A model generated the notes under the pieces. That model did not search any database, was not told the origin of the DNA, and saw nothing but the letters and a program-made list of their open reading frames with translations. A program made the position numbers and the translations under genes. A stretch of 64,000 nt of DNA from Pseudomonadales bacterium (GTDB lineage Bacteria > Pseudomonadota > Gammaproteobacteria > Pseudomonadales > Ketobacteraceae), in the NCBI GenBank assembly GCA_002701845.1, contig NZXG01000002.1, positions 62,001 through 126,000 on the forward strand, given 5' to 3'. Shown here piece by piece: positions 39,081 to 48,071 of this stretch. Position 1 is the first letter of the stretch; every line of letters begins with the position of its first letter.

Positions 39081-39183
39081 GTATCACTGTTTTATCAGCC
39101 CAGGCACTCCGCGTTATAAAACCGAAATCATCGCCTTATTTACGCCCCCATTGTCTTATTAGTTTCACTAGGGGAATTTCAAT

Positions 39184-39501
39184 ATGGATGTTCATGATAG
39201 AGAGTACGTGGCCGCAGTTATTAATTATTTCTGGGGCCCAAATCTTACAACGCCACAAGCGGTGAACGAAGCCGCCGCCGAAATTGCTTATGAGGCTTTA
39301 GAGAAAGCTAATGTTTGCTCGGATTCGATGGATTTAGTACCACGTCCCACCCTGATTGCAAGTCCTGGGTATGCGGTGAAGCAACTTGCGAATATTGGCA
39401 AGCGGATTATTTCCGGGGATACTGCAGTCTATAGCATCTGTAAAAATGCAATTGGTGCTGGTTACAAATCCGCCATAAGAATCGCACTAGCTGGAGCTTG
39501 A
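39184..39501 (+). CDS. Small protein of unknown function, possible orphan toxin domain
   Basis: I do not recognise this 105-aa protein. It has an acidic N-terminal half (VNEAAAEIAYEALEKANV) and a C-terminal half rich in Gly/Ala/Ile with lysines (LANIGKRIISGDTAVYSICK, then GAGYKSAIRIALAGA), which could be amphipathic or membrane-active. No signal peptide. AGGGGA precedes the ATG. Its position after the ponA and TIGR02270 relics, and 4 bp before a secreted partner, suggests a detached C-terminal toxin piece of an earlier T6SS effector. This is inference. Confidence 0.5.
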   Translation: MDVHDREYVAAVINYFWGPNLTTPQAVNEAAAEIAYEALEKANVCSDSMDLVPRPTLIASPGYAVKQLANIGKRIISGDTAVYSICKNAIGAGYKSAIRIALAGA

Positions 39502-39505
39502 TTGT

Positions 39506-40003
39506 ATGAAGAAATATGTTCTTTTTTTCCTGGTTGGTTTATTGTCATCATTCGCCACGGCTGGTGAAAAAGACATCAAGTTTATCTACTCGGGTTTCGA
39601 GTTTACTGTGCCCAGCGGAGCAAGGGTGTTCGGCGCTCAGGGCGGCCGCGATAATTTCACATTCTTCAGATTCAGCGACCAAAAAGGAAAAGATTACTTA
39701 TCTTTTACCGACATAACGTCTGAATCACCTGATTACGGGTGCAGTGTACAAGAATTCTATGCACATATAGCAGGTGTGTCTGAGACCTCCACATGCTCAA
39801 AACCCGAAATAGAATCGTTTAAAAAAGTATTCGTCGGTGATAGTGAAGTTGGAGAATGGACAGGCAAAGACATGACTGCGTATTATTTCTACGGTGCTGA
39901 TAGATCACACCTGTTGGTTTTTGCAAAAGATAGAATCATTAAAATCGACACAGACCATCTTACCAAGCCCAAGCTAAAAAAGATTATCGGGTACTACTTT
40001 TAA
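39506..40003 (+). CDS. Secreted protein of unknown function, candidate periplasmic immunity protein
   Basis: A 165-aa protein with a clear signal peptide (MKKYVLFFLVGLLSSFATAG) and a mature beta-rich domain containing two cysteines (YGCSVQEF and TSTCSKPE) that may form a disulfide. No family recognised. It lies 4 bp after the 105-aa gene with a GGAG site, so the two are coupled. By analogy with T6SS effector/immunity pairs it may neutralise a periplasm-acting toxin. The AT-leaning composition differs from the flanking core genes. Confidence 0.6.
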   Translation: MKKYVLFFLVGLLSSFATAGEKDIKFIYSGFEFTVPSGARVFGAQGGRDNFTFFRFSDQKGKDYLSFTDITSESPDYGCSVQEFYAHIAGVSETSTCSKPEIESFKKVFVGDSEVGEWTGKDMTAYYFYGADRSHLLVFAKDRIIKIDTDHLTKPKLKKIIGYYF

Positions 40004-40050
40004 GCTTTCAGTCCCCGCATGATAATAACTTCAAGTAGGGCGGCAAATAA

Positions 40051-40083
40051 AAAAAGGCCGGCTGTCTCCAGCCGGCCTTCTTC
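40051..40083. terminator. Bidirectional rho-independent terminator (island end / aceA)
   Basis: AAGGCCGGCTG-TCTC-CAGCCGGCCTT is a perfect 11-bp stem with a 4-nt loop. It is preceded by seven A (a T run for minus-strand aceA transcripts). It therefore ends aceA and can also stop transcripts from the plus-strand island genes. Confidence 0.85.
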
Positions 40084-40146
40084 ATTTTACCTATACGCTA
40101 ACCGCGCAATTTCAGAATCAAGCAATTAACGCTCAGCCAGTCACCC

Positions 40147-41745
40147 TTAACCAAACTGGTTCATGGTGTTGTCTTCACCGGCGGCTTTCAGGGCCGCGTC
40201 ACCGGAGAAGTATTCTTTGTGGTCGTCGCCCATATCGGAGCCGGCCATGTTCTGGTGCTTCACACAGGCGATGGACTGACGGATTTCCTTACGCTGAACC
40301 CCAGCCACATAGGCCAGCATGCCTTCGTCACCGAAGTAACCCTTGGCCAGATTATCGGTGGACAGGGCCGCGGTGTGGTAAGTGGGCAGGGTGATCAGGT
40401 GGTGGAAGATGCCCGCTTCGCGAGAGCCGTCCTGCTGGAAGCTCTGGATGCGACGATCCGCTTCCGCCGCCAGTTCGGTTTCATCGTACTCGGCGCTCAT
40501 CAGCTTGTCGCGATTGTAGATGGACACGTCTTTGCCCTCTTCGCTCCAGGCATCGAACACCTGCTGGCGGAAGTTCAGGGTCCAGTTGAAGGACGGGCTG
40601 TTGTTGTACACCAGCTTGGCACCGGGCACCTCTTCGCGAATGCGGTCCACCATGCTCTTGATCTGACCTACGTGGGGCTTCTCGGTTTCGATCCACAGCA
40701 GGTCGGCACCGTTCTGCAGGGAAGTGATACAGTCCAGAATTACCCGATCTTCACCGGTGCCCTTCTTGAACTGGAACAACCCGGAAGGCAGACGCTTGGG
40801 CTTCAACAGCTTGCCGTTGGCCTTCACCACCACGTCACCGTTATCGATGTCGTCAGCGCTTTCCACGTAATCACCGTCCAGGAAGCTGTTGTACTTGTCA
40901 CCCAGGTCGCCGGGTTCGTTGGTTACCGCGATCTGCTTGGTGAGGCCGGCGCCCAGAGAGTCGGTACGGGCCACGATCACGCCGTCGTCCACACCCAGCT
41001 CCATAAAGGCATACCGCACGGCGCGGATCTTGGCCAGGAAGTCGGCATGGGGCACAGTCACCTTACCGTCCTGGTGGCCGCACTGCTTCTCGTCAGACAC
41101 CTGGTTTTCGATCTGGATACAGCAGGCGCCAGCTTCAATCATCTGCTTGGCCAGCAGATAAGTGGCTTCCTCATTACCGAAACCGGCGTCGATGTCGGCG
41201 ATAATGGGCACTACGTGTGTTTCGAAGTTTTCAATCTTGTTCAGCAGCTCGGACTCTTTGGCGGAGTCACCGGCCTTGCGGGCCTTGTCCAGATCCCGGA
41301 ACAGGCCGCCCAGTTCGCGGGCATCGGCCTGGCGCAGGAAGGTATACAGCTCTTCGATCAGGCTGGAAACCGCGGTCTTTTCGTGCATGGACTGGTCCGG
41401 CAGCGGGCCGAATTCAGAACGCAGGGCCGCCACCATCCAGCCGGACAGGTACAGATACCGGCGCTTGGTGTTGCCCAGGTGCTTCTTGATGGCGATCAGC
41501 TTCTGCTGGCCGATAAAGCCGTGCCAGCAACCCAAAGACTGGGTGTATTTCGAGGTGTCCGCGTCATAGGCGGCCATGTCCTCACGCATGATCTTGGCGG
41601 TGTACTTGGCGATATCCAGGCCGGTCTTGAACCGGTTCTGCAGACGCATACGAGCCACATACTCTGGATTGATCCCGCTCCAGGTGGGGCCGTTGGCTTC
41701 GATCACCGAAGCGGCCTGTTGGGTAAAATCGGAGTACTTAGACAT
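40147..41745 (-). CDS. aceA: Isocitrate lyase
   Basis: Splits isocitrate to glyoxylate and succinate in the glyoxylate shunt, needed for growth on acetate and fatty acids. At 532 aa it is the long form found in Pseudomonas and relatives (E. coli AceA is about 434 aa). The catalytic loop reads EKQCGHQDGK with Cys222. Metal and substrate segments are PIIADIDAGFGNEEATYLL and YNNSPSFNW. RBS GAGGATG before the ATG. A terminator follows at 40051-40083. Upstream 234 bp (41746-41979) hold its promoter region, but no element is convincing enough to mark. Confidence 0.97.
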   Translation of the reverse strand: MSKYSDFTQQAASVIEANGPTWSGINPEYVARMRLQNRFKTGLDIAKYTAKIMREDMAAYDADTSKYTQSLGCWHGFIGQQKLIAIKKHLGNTKRRYLYLSGWMVAALRSEFGPLPDQSMHEKTAVSSLIEELYTFLRQADARELGGLFRDLDKARKAGDSAKESELLNKIENFETHVVPIIADIDAGFGNEEATYLLAKQMIEAGACCIQIENQVSDEKQCGHQDGKVTVPHADFLAKIRAVRYAFMELGVDDGVIVARTDSLGAGLTKQIAVTNEPGDLGDKYNSFLDGDYVESADDIDNGDVVVKANGKLLKPKRLPSGLFQFKKGTGEDRVILDCITSLQNGADLLWIETEKPHVGQIKSMVDRIREEVPGAKLVYNNSPSFNWTLNFRQQVFDAWSEEGKDVSIYNRDKLMSAEYDETELAAEADRRIQSFQQDGSREAGIFHHLITLPTYHTAALSTDNLAKGYFGDEGMLAYVAGVQRKEIRQSIACVKHQNMAGSDMGDDHKEYFSGDAALKAAGEDNTMNQFG

Positions 41746-41979
41746 GGTTCATCCTCTATGTTTAGGAAGTGAGCGTGTGTACCAACAAAAGAAAAACGGC
41801 TTTACTGCCAATGCTGCGCATTCTAAAGAGGCCTCCTGCATAAATAAAATTAATAGATCATATAGCCAGTATTTTCTGGGTGAATGTTCGACGCAGGCCA
41901 GCTATGACGGGGCCTTGAGGGCTTTGGCCTCGCCAAATCAGACCGCCCGGTCACCCTTTACAGCGGATTTACAGGTAAG

Positions 41980-42759
41980 TTACAGATAAATCCGGCCCTC
42001 CAGAAACAGAACGGCGGAACCGCTGATGCGCACCCGATCCCCTTTCAGTTCGCAAGTCACCTCGCCGCCGCGAGGGGAAATCTGCCGTGCCCGCAGCCGG
42101 GACTTGCCCAGCTTCTCCCCCCAATAGGGGGCCAGTTGGGTGTAGGCGGAGCCGGTCACCGGATCCTCCGGGATGCCGCAGCCAGGAGCAAAAAAGCGCA
42201 CCACAAAATCGTGGCAGCGGCCGGGGGCGGCCACCGCCACACCGCGCAAATCCAACTGCGACAGCAGCGCCATGTCCGGCACCAGCGCGGCCACCTGATC
42301 CTGGGAATCCAGAAACACAAGATAATCCTCCGCCGCCAGCACCGCCTCCGGGTTGACACCCAAGGCCGTGGACAAACTGTCCGGTGGTTCGCAGGCCCCA
42401 CCGGGTTGGGCGGGAAAGTCCAACGTAAGGCCCGATTCCTCGCGGGTTACCCGCAATGGGCCGGAAAGAGATTCGAACAAAATTTCATCAGCCGCCCATT
42501 CCAGGACCTGAAACAACACATAAGCTGAGGCAAGCGTGGCATGGCCGCAGAGCCTGACCTCCACGGTGGGGGTGAACCAGCGAATACGAAAGCCCTCGCC
42601 TTCGGGCACAAAAAACGCCGTCTCCGCCAGATTGTTCTCAGCGGCGATGGACTGCATCACCGCATCCGGCAACCAGGCCTCCAGCGGCACCACCGCCGCA
42701 GGATTACCCTCGAACGGCCGTGTGGCGAAGGCATCCACCTGGTACAGATTCAGCATCAT
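41980..42759 (-). CDS. PhzF family isomerase/epimerase-like protein
   Basis: A 259-aa PhzF-fold protein (two diaminopimelate-epimerase-like halves). The N-terminal signature YQVDAFATRPFEGNPAAVV (about 6-24) and the catalytic glutamate in AAENNLAETAFF (Glu46) are present. The second half has FFAPGCGIPEDPVTGSA (about 190-206), the other substrate-loop motif. The family includes phenazine isomerase PhzF and many enzymes of unknown substrate; no phenazine genes are nearby, so only a general call is justified. Confidence 0.88.
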   Translation of the reverse strand: MMLNLYQVDAFATRPFEGNPAAVVPLEAWLPDAVMQSIAAENNLAETAFFVPEGEGFRIRWFTPTVEVRLCGHATLASAYVLFQVLEWAADEILFESLSGPLRVTREESGLTLDFPAQPGGACEPPDSLSTALGVNPEAVLAAEDYLVFLDSQDQVAALVPDMALLSQLDLRGVAVAAPGRCHDFVVRFFAPGCGIPEDPVTGSAYTQLAPYWGEKLGKSRLRARQISPRGGEVTCELKGDRVRISGSAVLFLEGRIYL

Positions 42760-42936
42760 CTTGCGCTCCTCCCTGGCATCGCTACCAAAACCCTATCGCA
42801 TTCCCCCGCCGGGGTCATCCGCTTTGCGTAAGATACTGCGCAGCTTGTTAAAAATCATGACCTTGCGCCTTGCATCACCCCCCGGTGCACTGCAAAATAG
42901 CCACGGACTCTGGGGGAGAAGTGGATCATCGTTACC

Positions 42937-44478
42937 GTGCAGGGAAAAGAGCAAAACCGAATCCAGCGCATGGTGGCAGTCACGTGCTGCGTGGTGATCT
43001 GCGCCCTCGCCTTCCTCACAATCACCCTCACCGCTAGCAACGCCCAGGCCGGCCCCTGGATCGACCCCGGCGACGAGACCCTGCGCCATCACATACAGGT
43101 GCTGTCCGATGCCGGCGTGATCGGTGTCCCCGTCACCACCTGGCCCCTGATGTGGAGCGGCATTAAACAGGATCTGGAACAGGCCAACCCCAGCACTCTC
43201 AGTGCCGCCCAGGCACTCTCCCTGCAATACGTGAGTTTCGCCCTGCGGCGGGACACCGGCGATGGCGTCCGCTGGCGCTGGCGTGGCGACCTGCGGGAGC
43301 AACCCCATTTGTTTACCGACTTCGCCGACAGCCAACGGGATCAGGCGGAAACCAGCCTCAGCGCCGACTGGATGGGCAAGCACTTTGCCGGCCGGTTGCA
43401 GGTGGGCTATACCGACGACGCCAACGACGATGACGACCTGAAACTGGATGGCAGCTACGCCAGCTTCGTGCTGGGCAACTGGGCCTTTACCGCCGGCGCC
43501 GTTGAACGCTGGTGGGGCCCCGGCTGGCAGAACAACCTGATTCTGGGCACCAACGCCCGCCCCGCTCCCAGCCTCAGCCTGCAACGCAACCACTCCGCCG
43601 CCTTCGATACCCCCTGGCTGGCCTGGATCGGACCCTGGCACCTGGAAACCTTTATGGCCCGGCTGGAGAACGACCGCCATGTAAGCCACGCACTGCTGTG
43701 GGGCCTGCGCTTTACCTTTCGCCCCATTGATGCCCTGGAAATCGGCCTGACCCGCACCGCCCAATGGGGTGGCGAAGACCGGCCCGACGGCCTGAGCACC
43801 TTCACTGACCTGTTAATGGGGAAAGATAATCGGGACGAAGGCGGCTTCGATCAGAGCAACGAACCTGGCAATCAGCTGGGGGGGTTGGACTGGCGCCTGT
43901 CCGGCACCCTGTTTGGCAACACCGGCGTGGGATTCTATGGCCAGTGGATTGGAGAGGATGAATCCAACTTCCAACCTAGCCGCTTCACCATGCTGATGGG
44001 GCTGGATGCCAGCCTGATCGGCCCCAACCTGCATCAACGCTTTTACCTGGAGCTGGCGGACACCACCGCCGAGGGCTTCAAGGGCAGCGCCAGTGACCGC
44101 CCCAACTACGCCTATGAGCACAGCATATATAGAAGCGGCTACCGCTACCGCAATCGCGCCATTGGCGCGGCTACCGATAACGACAGCCGAATGGTAACCT
44201 TGGCCCATGATCTGTTCGTGGGGGACGACCACCAATTCAGCTGGTCCGTATCCCGAGTGGAACTGAACCGGGACGGCACCGACGCCAATGCCCCCGGGGG
44301 CAACACCCTGAGCCGGAATCGCCGCACAGACCTCTGGCTGGCGGACGCCCGCTACAGTATTCTAATCAATCCCTGGCAACTCACGCTGGGGCTGGACTAT
44401 CAAAGCGAAGACCTGACCTATGCAGACGATACCATCGGCGGCACCGGTGTTTATTTTGCATGGGAAGGCCGATGGTAA
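42937..44478 (+). CDS. Capsule assembly Wzi family outer-membrane protein
   Basis: A 513-aa predicted beta-barrel of the Wzi type, which in Klebsiella and E. coli helps attach capsule to the surface. A signal segment (about 12-40, VVICALAFLTITLTASNAQA) precedes an N-terminal helical region (DETLRHHIQVLSDAGVIGVP) and a barrel rich in alternating aromatic strands, ending YFAWEGRW with a terminal aromatic residue. The start is uncertain: GTG at 42937 with GGGGGAGAAG somewhat far upstream, or the ATG at 42970. First gene of the polysaccharide locus. Confidence 0.82.
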   Translation: MQGKEQNRIQRMVAVTCCVVICALAFLTITLTASNAQAGPWIDPGDETLRHHIQVLSDAGVIGVPVTTWPLMWSGIKQDLEQANPSTLSAAQALSLQYVSFALRRDTGDGVRWRWRGDLREQPHLFTDFADSQRDQAETSLSADWMGKHFAGRLQVGYTDDANDDDDLKLDGSYASFVLGNWAFTAGAVERWWGPGWQNNLILGTNARPAPSLSLQRNHSAAFDTPWLAWIGPWHLETFMARLENDRHVSHALLWGLRFTFRPIDALEIGLTRTAQWGGEDRPDGLSTFTDLLMGKDNRDEGGFDQSNEPGNQLGGLDWRLSGTLFGNTGVGFYGQWIGEDESNFQPSRFTMLMGLDASLIGPNLHQRFYLELADTTAEGFKGSASDRPNYAYEHSIYRSGYRYRNRAIGAATDNDSRMVTLAHDLFVGDDHQFSWSVSRVELNRDGTDANAPGGNTLSRNRRTDLWLADARYSILINPWQLTLGLDYQSEDLTYADDTIGGTGVYFAWEGRW

Positions 44479-44488
44479 AGACACAACT

Positions 44489-46990
44489 ATGAACACTATG
44501 CTCCGCCTGCTACTGCGAAACACCCTGCTGTTGGGCTTTGCCCTTTGGTCGGCAACCTCCGTTCAAATCGCTGCGGCCGTGCCTGGCACCAATATGCCCA
44601 TGCCCAGCCAGCAACAAATCGATCAGTTCAAGCGCCTGTCGCCGGAACAGCAGCGGGCCCTGGCGGAGCAATATGGTATCAATCTGGATGAGTTGATTCA
44701 GAGCGGTAATCCAAATCAGCCCCAGTTTCAGGAAAGCAACCTGCCTAATGCCCGGCCCACCCTGAACGACAATTCCATGTTCAATCGCCAGAAGCCTGGA
44801 GAGAATGAACAGACCGCAGAAGGTGAGGAAGATACTGAAAACGCGGAAGAAGGGCTCAGACAGTTCGGCTATGAGCTGTTCGCCGGTGTGCCGGAAGCCT
44901 TTACTCCGGCAGCAGACATTCCACCACCGGACAGCTACGTACTGGGCCCCGGGGACAACCTGGTAATCCAACTCTATGGCAAGGAAAACGCCAGTTACAA
45001 TCTCACCATCAACCGCGATGGGCAAATCCAGTTCCCTGAAATCGGCCCCATCAACCTGGCGGGCCTCAGCTTCAACCAGGCCCGCAGCCAGCTGATGGAA
45101 ACCGTACAGGAACAGATGATCGGCGTCAAAGCCAGCATCACGATGGGCACTCTGCGCTCCATCCGCATCTTTGTACTGGGTGAGGCGCTAAAGCCGGGCT
45201 CTTACACCGTCAGCTCCCTCTCCACCATGACCAACGCCTTGTTTGCCTCCGGCGGCATCAGCAAAATCGGCTCCCTGCGCAACATCCAGCTAAAACGTCA
45301 GGGCAAACTAATCACCACCCTGGATCTGTACGATTTACTGCTGCAGGGCGATACCAGCAAAGACGCCCGGCTGCTGCCCGGTGACGTTATCTTCATCCCT
45401 CCCATCGGCGCAACTGTGGGTGTGGACGGTGAAGTTAAACGCCCCGCCATCTACGAACTGAAAAACGAACGCCGAGCTATGGACGTGATCAACCTGGCGG
45501 GTGGATTCACGCCCACCGCCTTCCCTCCCGCCTCAAAAATTGAACGAATCAATCAACAGGGCGACCGCACCCTGGTGGACCTGAACCTGAGCCAACCTGA
45601 AGGCAAAAACACAACGGTTAGAAATGCCGACACCATCCAGGTGTATTCCGTACTGGATAGCAAAGAGGGCGTTGTGACCCTGAAAGGCCATGTGGAACGG
45701 CCCGGGGATTTTGCCTGGAAGCCAGGCATGCGGGTTAGCGACCTTATTGGTGGCATGGATGCGTTATTGCCATTGCCAGATTTGAATATTGCCCTGATTG
45801 AGAGGGAACGTCAGCCGACCCGGGAGAAGTACGCGTTGACGTTTGATTTGGGGGAGGCGTTGCTGGAGCCTGGTGGCTCGGAGAACCTGGCGCTGAAGCC
45901 TCATGACACAATATACGTTTTTGACTACGAAACACCGCGCAGTAAACAACTCTCTCAACTGGTGAATAGGTTAAAACTGCAGGCCAGTAAATCCATGCGA
46001 CAGCAGACGGTAACCGTATCAGGCTATGTAAGATTCCCTGGCAAATACCCTCTCGGACCAAAAATGACCGCCCAGGATGCAGTGGCACTGGCGGGGGGAC
46101 TTTCAGAAAACGCCTACGGGTTACACGGTGAAATTACCCGCATCACTTACGACGAAGATGAAGAACAAAATATTCAGCACCTTATTGTTAACCTGGCCAA
46201 TGCCCGCACCCAGGATATTCAAGCGGAAGATGAACTGAGGATAAAACGCCTGCCCAACTGGCTGGATCAGGAAATCGTCACCCTGGAAGGTGAAGTGAAA
46301 TTTCCCGGCAAATATAAAATCAAGCGTGGAGAAACGCTGGCCCAGGTTATAGAGCGAGCCGGGGGGCTGAATGAATGGGCGTATCCGGAAGGCGCTGTTT
46401 TTACGCGAGAAGAGCTACGTAAACTTGAGGAGCAGAGGATAAAAGAGTTACGCCAGCGACTGGAAAGTGAAATAGCCGCATCGAATGTAGAGCAGCAATC
46501 ACCGGATCAAGAAGTTGCAATGGAAGATGCAGAAGCGTTGTTAGAAAACCTGAATCAGGTCAAACCATTGGGGAGAATGGTCATTGACCTGACGGCCGTG
46601 ATCGAAAAAGATTACAGTATCGAATTAAGAAATGGCGACTCGCTAACAGTGCCACGAACAAAGCAAGCCGTTACTGTAGTGGGTGAAGTCCAATTCCCTA
46701 CCTCACACATTTTTGAATCAAACCTAAATACTGAGCAATATATTGAAAGGAGTGGAGGGCTCACCCGCAAAGCAGATGACGAAAGGATTTACGTAGTTAA
46801 AGCGAACGGTAGAGTTTTTCTTCCTCAGAAATCGGGATGGTTTGCAGGAAAAGGGTATAGGATTGAGCCAGGAGACACTGTGGTAGTACCGCTCGATGCT
46901 GACAGGATTAAGACACTTACACTTTGGACCAGCGTCTCACAAATATTTTATCAAATTGCATTAGGAGCAGCCGCAATCGCTACATTCTAG
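44489..46990 (+). CDS. Polysaccharide export outer-membrane protein with six SLBB domains (Wza-like)
   Basis: An 833-aa periplasmic/outer-membrane export protein. After a signal peptide and a QQQIDQFKRLSPEQQRALAE helix comes a polysaccharide-export domain (DSYVLGPGDNLVIQLYGKEN). Six SLBB repeats follow, each with a G-x-(V/A)-x-x-P core and a (L/I/A)xxxGG end (for example VKRPAIYEL, VERPGDFAW, VRFPGKYPL, VKFPGKYKI, VQFPTSHIF). It ends in a short hydrophobic segment. Wza has fewer SLBB units, so this is the long variant. The ATG at 44489 is inside a frame open from 44420. GC content drops inside the last quarter. Confidence 0.88.
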   Translation: MNTMLRLLLRNTLLLGFALWSATSVQIAAAVPGTNMPMPSQQQIDQFKRLSPEQQRALAEQYGINLDELIQSGNPNQPQFQESNLPNARPTLNDNSMFNRQKPGENEQTAEGEEDTENAEEGLRQFGYELFAGVPEAFTPAADIPPPDSYVLGPGDNLVIQLYGKENASYNLTINRDGQIQFPEIGPINLAGLSFNQARSQLMETVQEQMIGVKASITMGTLRSIRIFVLGEALKPGSYTVSSLSTMTNALFASGGISKIGSLRNIQLKRQGKLITTLDLYDLLLQGDTSKDARLLPGDVIFIPPIGATVGVDGEVKRPAIYELKNERRAMDVINLAGGFTPTAFPPASKIERINQQGDRTLVDLNLSQPEGKNTTVRNADTIQVYSVLDSKEGVVTLKGHVERPGDFAWKPGMRVSDLIGGMDALLPLPDLNIALIERERQPTREKYALTFDLGEALLEPGGSENLALKPHDTIYVFDYETPRSKQLSQLVNRLKLQASKSMRQQTVTVSGYVRFPGKYPLGPKMTAQDAVALAGGLSENAYGLHGEITRITYDEDEEQNIQHLIVNLANARTQDIQAEDELRIKRLPNWLDQEIVTLEGEVKFPGKYKIKRGETLAQVIERAGGLNEWAYPEGAVFTREELRKLEEQRIKELRQRLESEIAASNVEQQSPDQEVAMEDAEALLENLNQVKPLGRMVIDLTAVIEKDYSIELRNGDSLTVPRTKQAVTVVGEVQFPTSHIFESNLNTEQYIERSGGLTRKADDERIYVVKANGRVFLPQKSGWFAGKGYRIEPGDTVVVPLDADRIKTLTLWTSVSQIFYQIALGAAAIATF

Positions 46991-47102
46991 CAACCTAAAG
47001 CGATCATCCTTTACCTTACTAGGGAATTCGAATACGCGCACGAAACGAAAATGTCTAAAGTGACATGCTGCATTAAAACGATTCTTTTTGAGGATAATAA
47101 AA

Positions 47103-48017
47103 TTGGTCCGCGATTCAGCTTCAGAACAAAATCAAGAACTAACTTTGCGCGATATATTCAGCCTTATCTGGAAGCATCGTTTTATCGTGCTTTTGTTTTC
47201 AATCATTTCGATGTTAATCGCCATTTTTATTGCTTTTAGGATACCCGAGAAATATGAGTCTACCGCGATCGTAATGCCTGTCCAGGAAGAGCAGCAACTG
47301 AGCTCACAACTACTTTCACAAGTTGGCGGCCTAGCTGGCTTAGCAGGCTTAGCGCAACAAAACAGAAGTAACAAAATAAATATTGCACTAGAGATTATAA
47401 CGTCTCGTAAATTTTTGGCCGAGTTCGCAAGGAAACACGATATCGAGCAGGAAGTTGTAGCAGGAGAAGACTGGGACGAAGAAAAGGCTGAATGGATTAT
47501 TGATACTGATACACTTAACAATAGTACTTCTAGGTGGAATGGTGGCATTAACCAAGAGCAACATGCCTTCAGCGATTGGGTACTTCATAAAAGCTTAATT
47601 GATAAGCTTATTATTGTAGAAAATGAAGAGACGGGTTCATTTAAAATTGGATTCGAATTATTTTCACCTATTGACGCAAAAAACTGGACTACCTGGCTCA
47701 TAGACGACCTGAACAATGAAGTGCGCCAACGTGATATCAACCAAGCTACTACGAATATAAATTATCTAAAAGAGCAAATCCAAAAGACTGCTATTTCTGA
47801 AATGAAACCAATATTTTATCAAATAATAGCAGAACAGAGCAAAACCATGATGCTCGCTGAAGCTAGAAAGGACTATATATTCAGCATTGTTGACCCCATG
47901 GTAGTACCAGAAAAAAAATCAAAACCTAAAAGATTCCTTATCATAGTGGTAGGTGTGGGTCTTGGTTTTTTTATATCATCTATTTATGTATTGGCTAGGC
48001 GCGGAGCCTCGAATTAG
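47103..48017 (+). CDS. Wzz/chain-length determinant family protein
   Basis: A 304-aa inner-membrane protein with a transmembrane helix near each end (about 28-47, FIVLLFSIISMLIAIFIAF; about 277-296, LIIVVGVGLGFFISSIYVLA) and a long periplasmic coil-rich part between. It sets glycan chain length with the polymerase. There is no C-terminal tyrosine kinase domain. No ATG fits: TTG at 47103 has GAGG nine bases upstream, and TTG at 47088 is an alternative adding five residues. AT-rich. Confidence 0.82.
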   Translation: MVRDSASEQNQELTLRDIFSLIWKHRFIVLLFSIISMLIAIFIAFRIPEKYESTAIVMPVQEEQQLSSQLLSQVGGLAGLAGLAQQNRSNKINIALEIITSRKFLAEFARKHDIEQEVVAGEDWDEEKAEWIIDTDTLNNSTSRWNGGINQEQHAFSDWVLHKSLIDKLIIVENEETGSFKIGFELFSPIDAKNWTTWLIDDLNNEVRQRDINQATTNINYLKEQIQKTAISEMKPIFYQIIAEQSKTMMLAEARKDYIFSIVDPMVVPEKKSKPKRFLIIVVGVGLGFFISSIYVLARRGASN

Positions 48018-48071
48018 AAGAGTCAATCAGAGTGAATAGAGACGGGAAATCAAGCCCAAATAGAACCTCAC

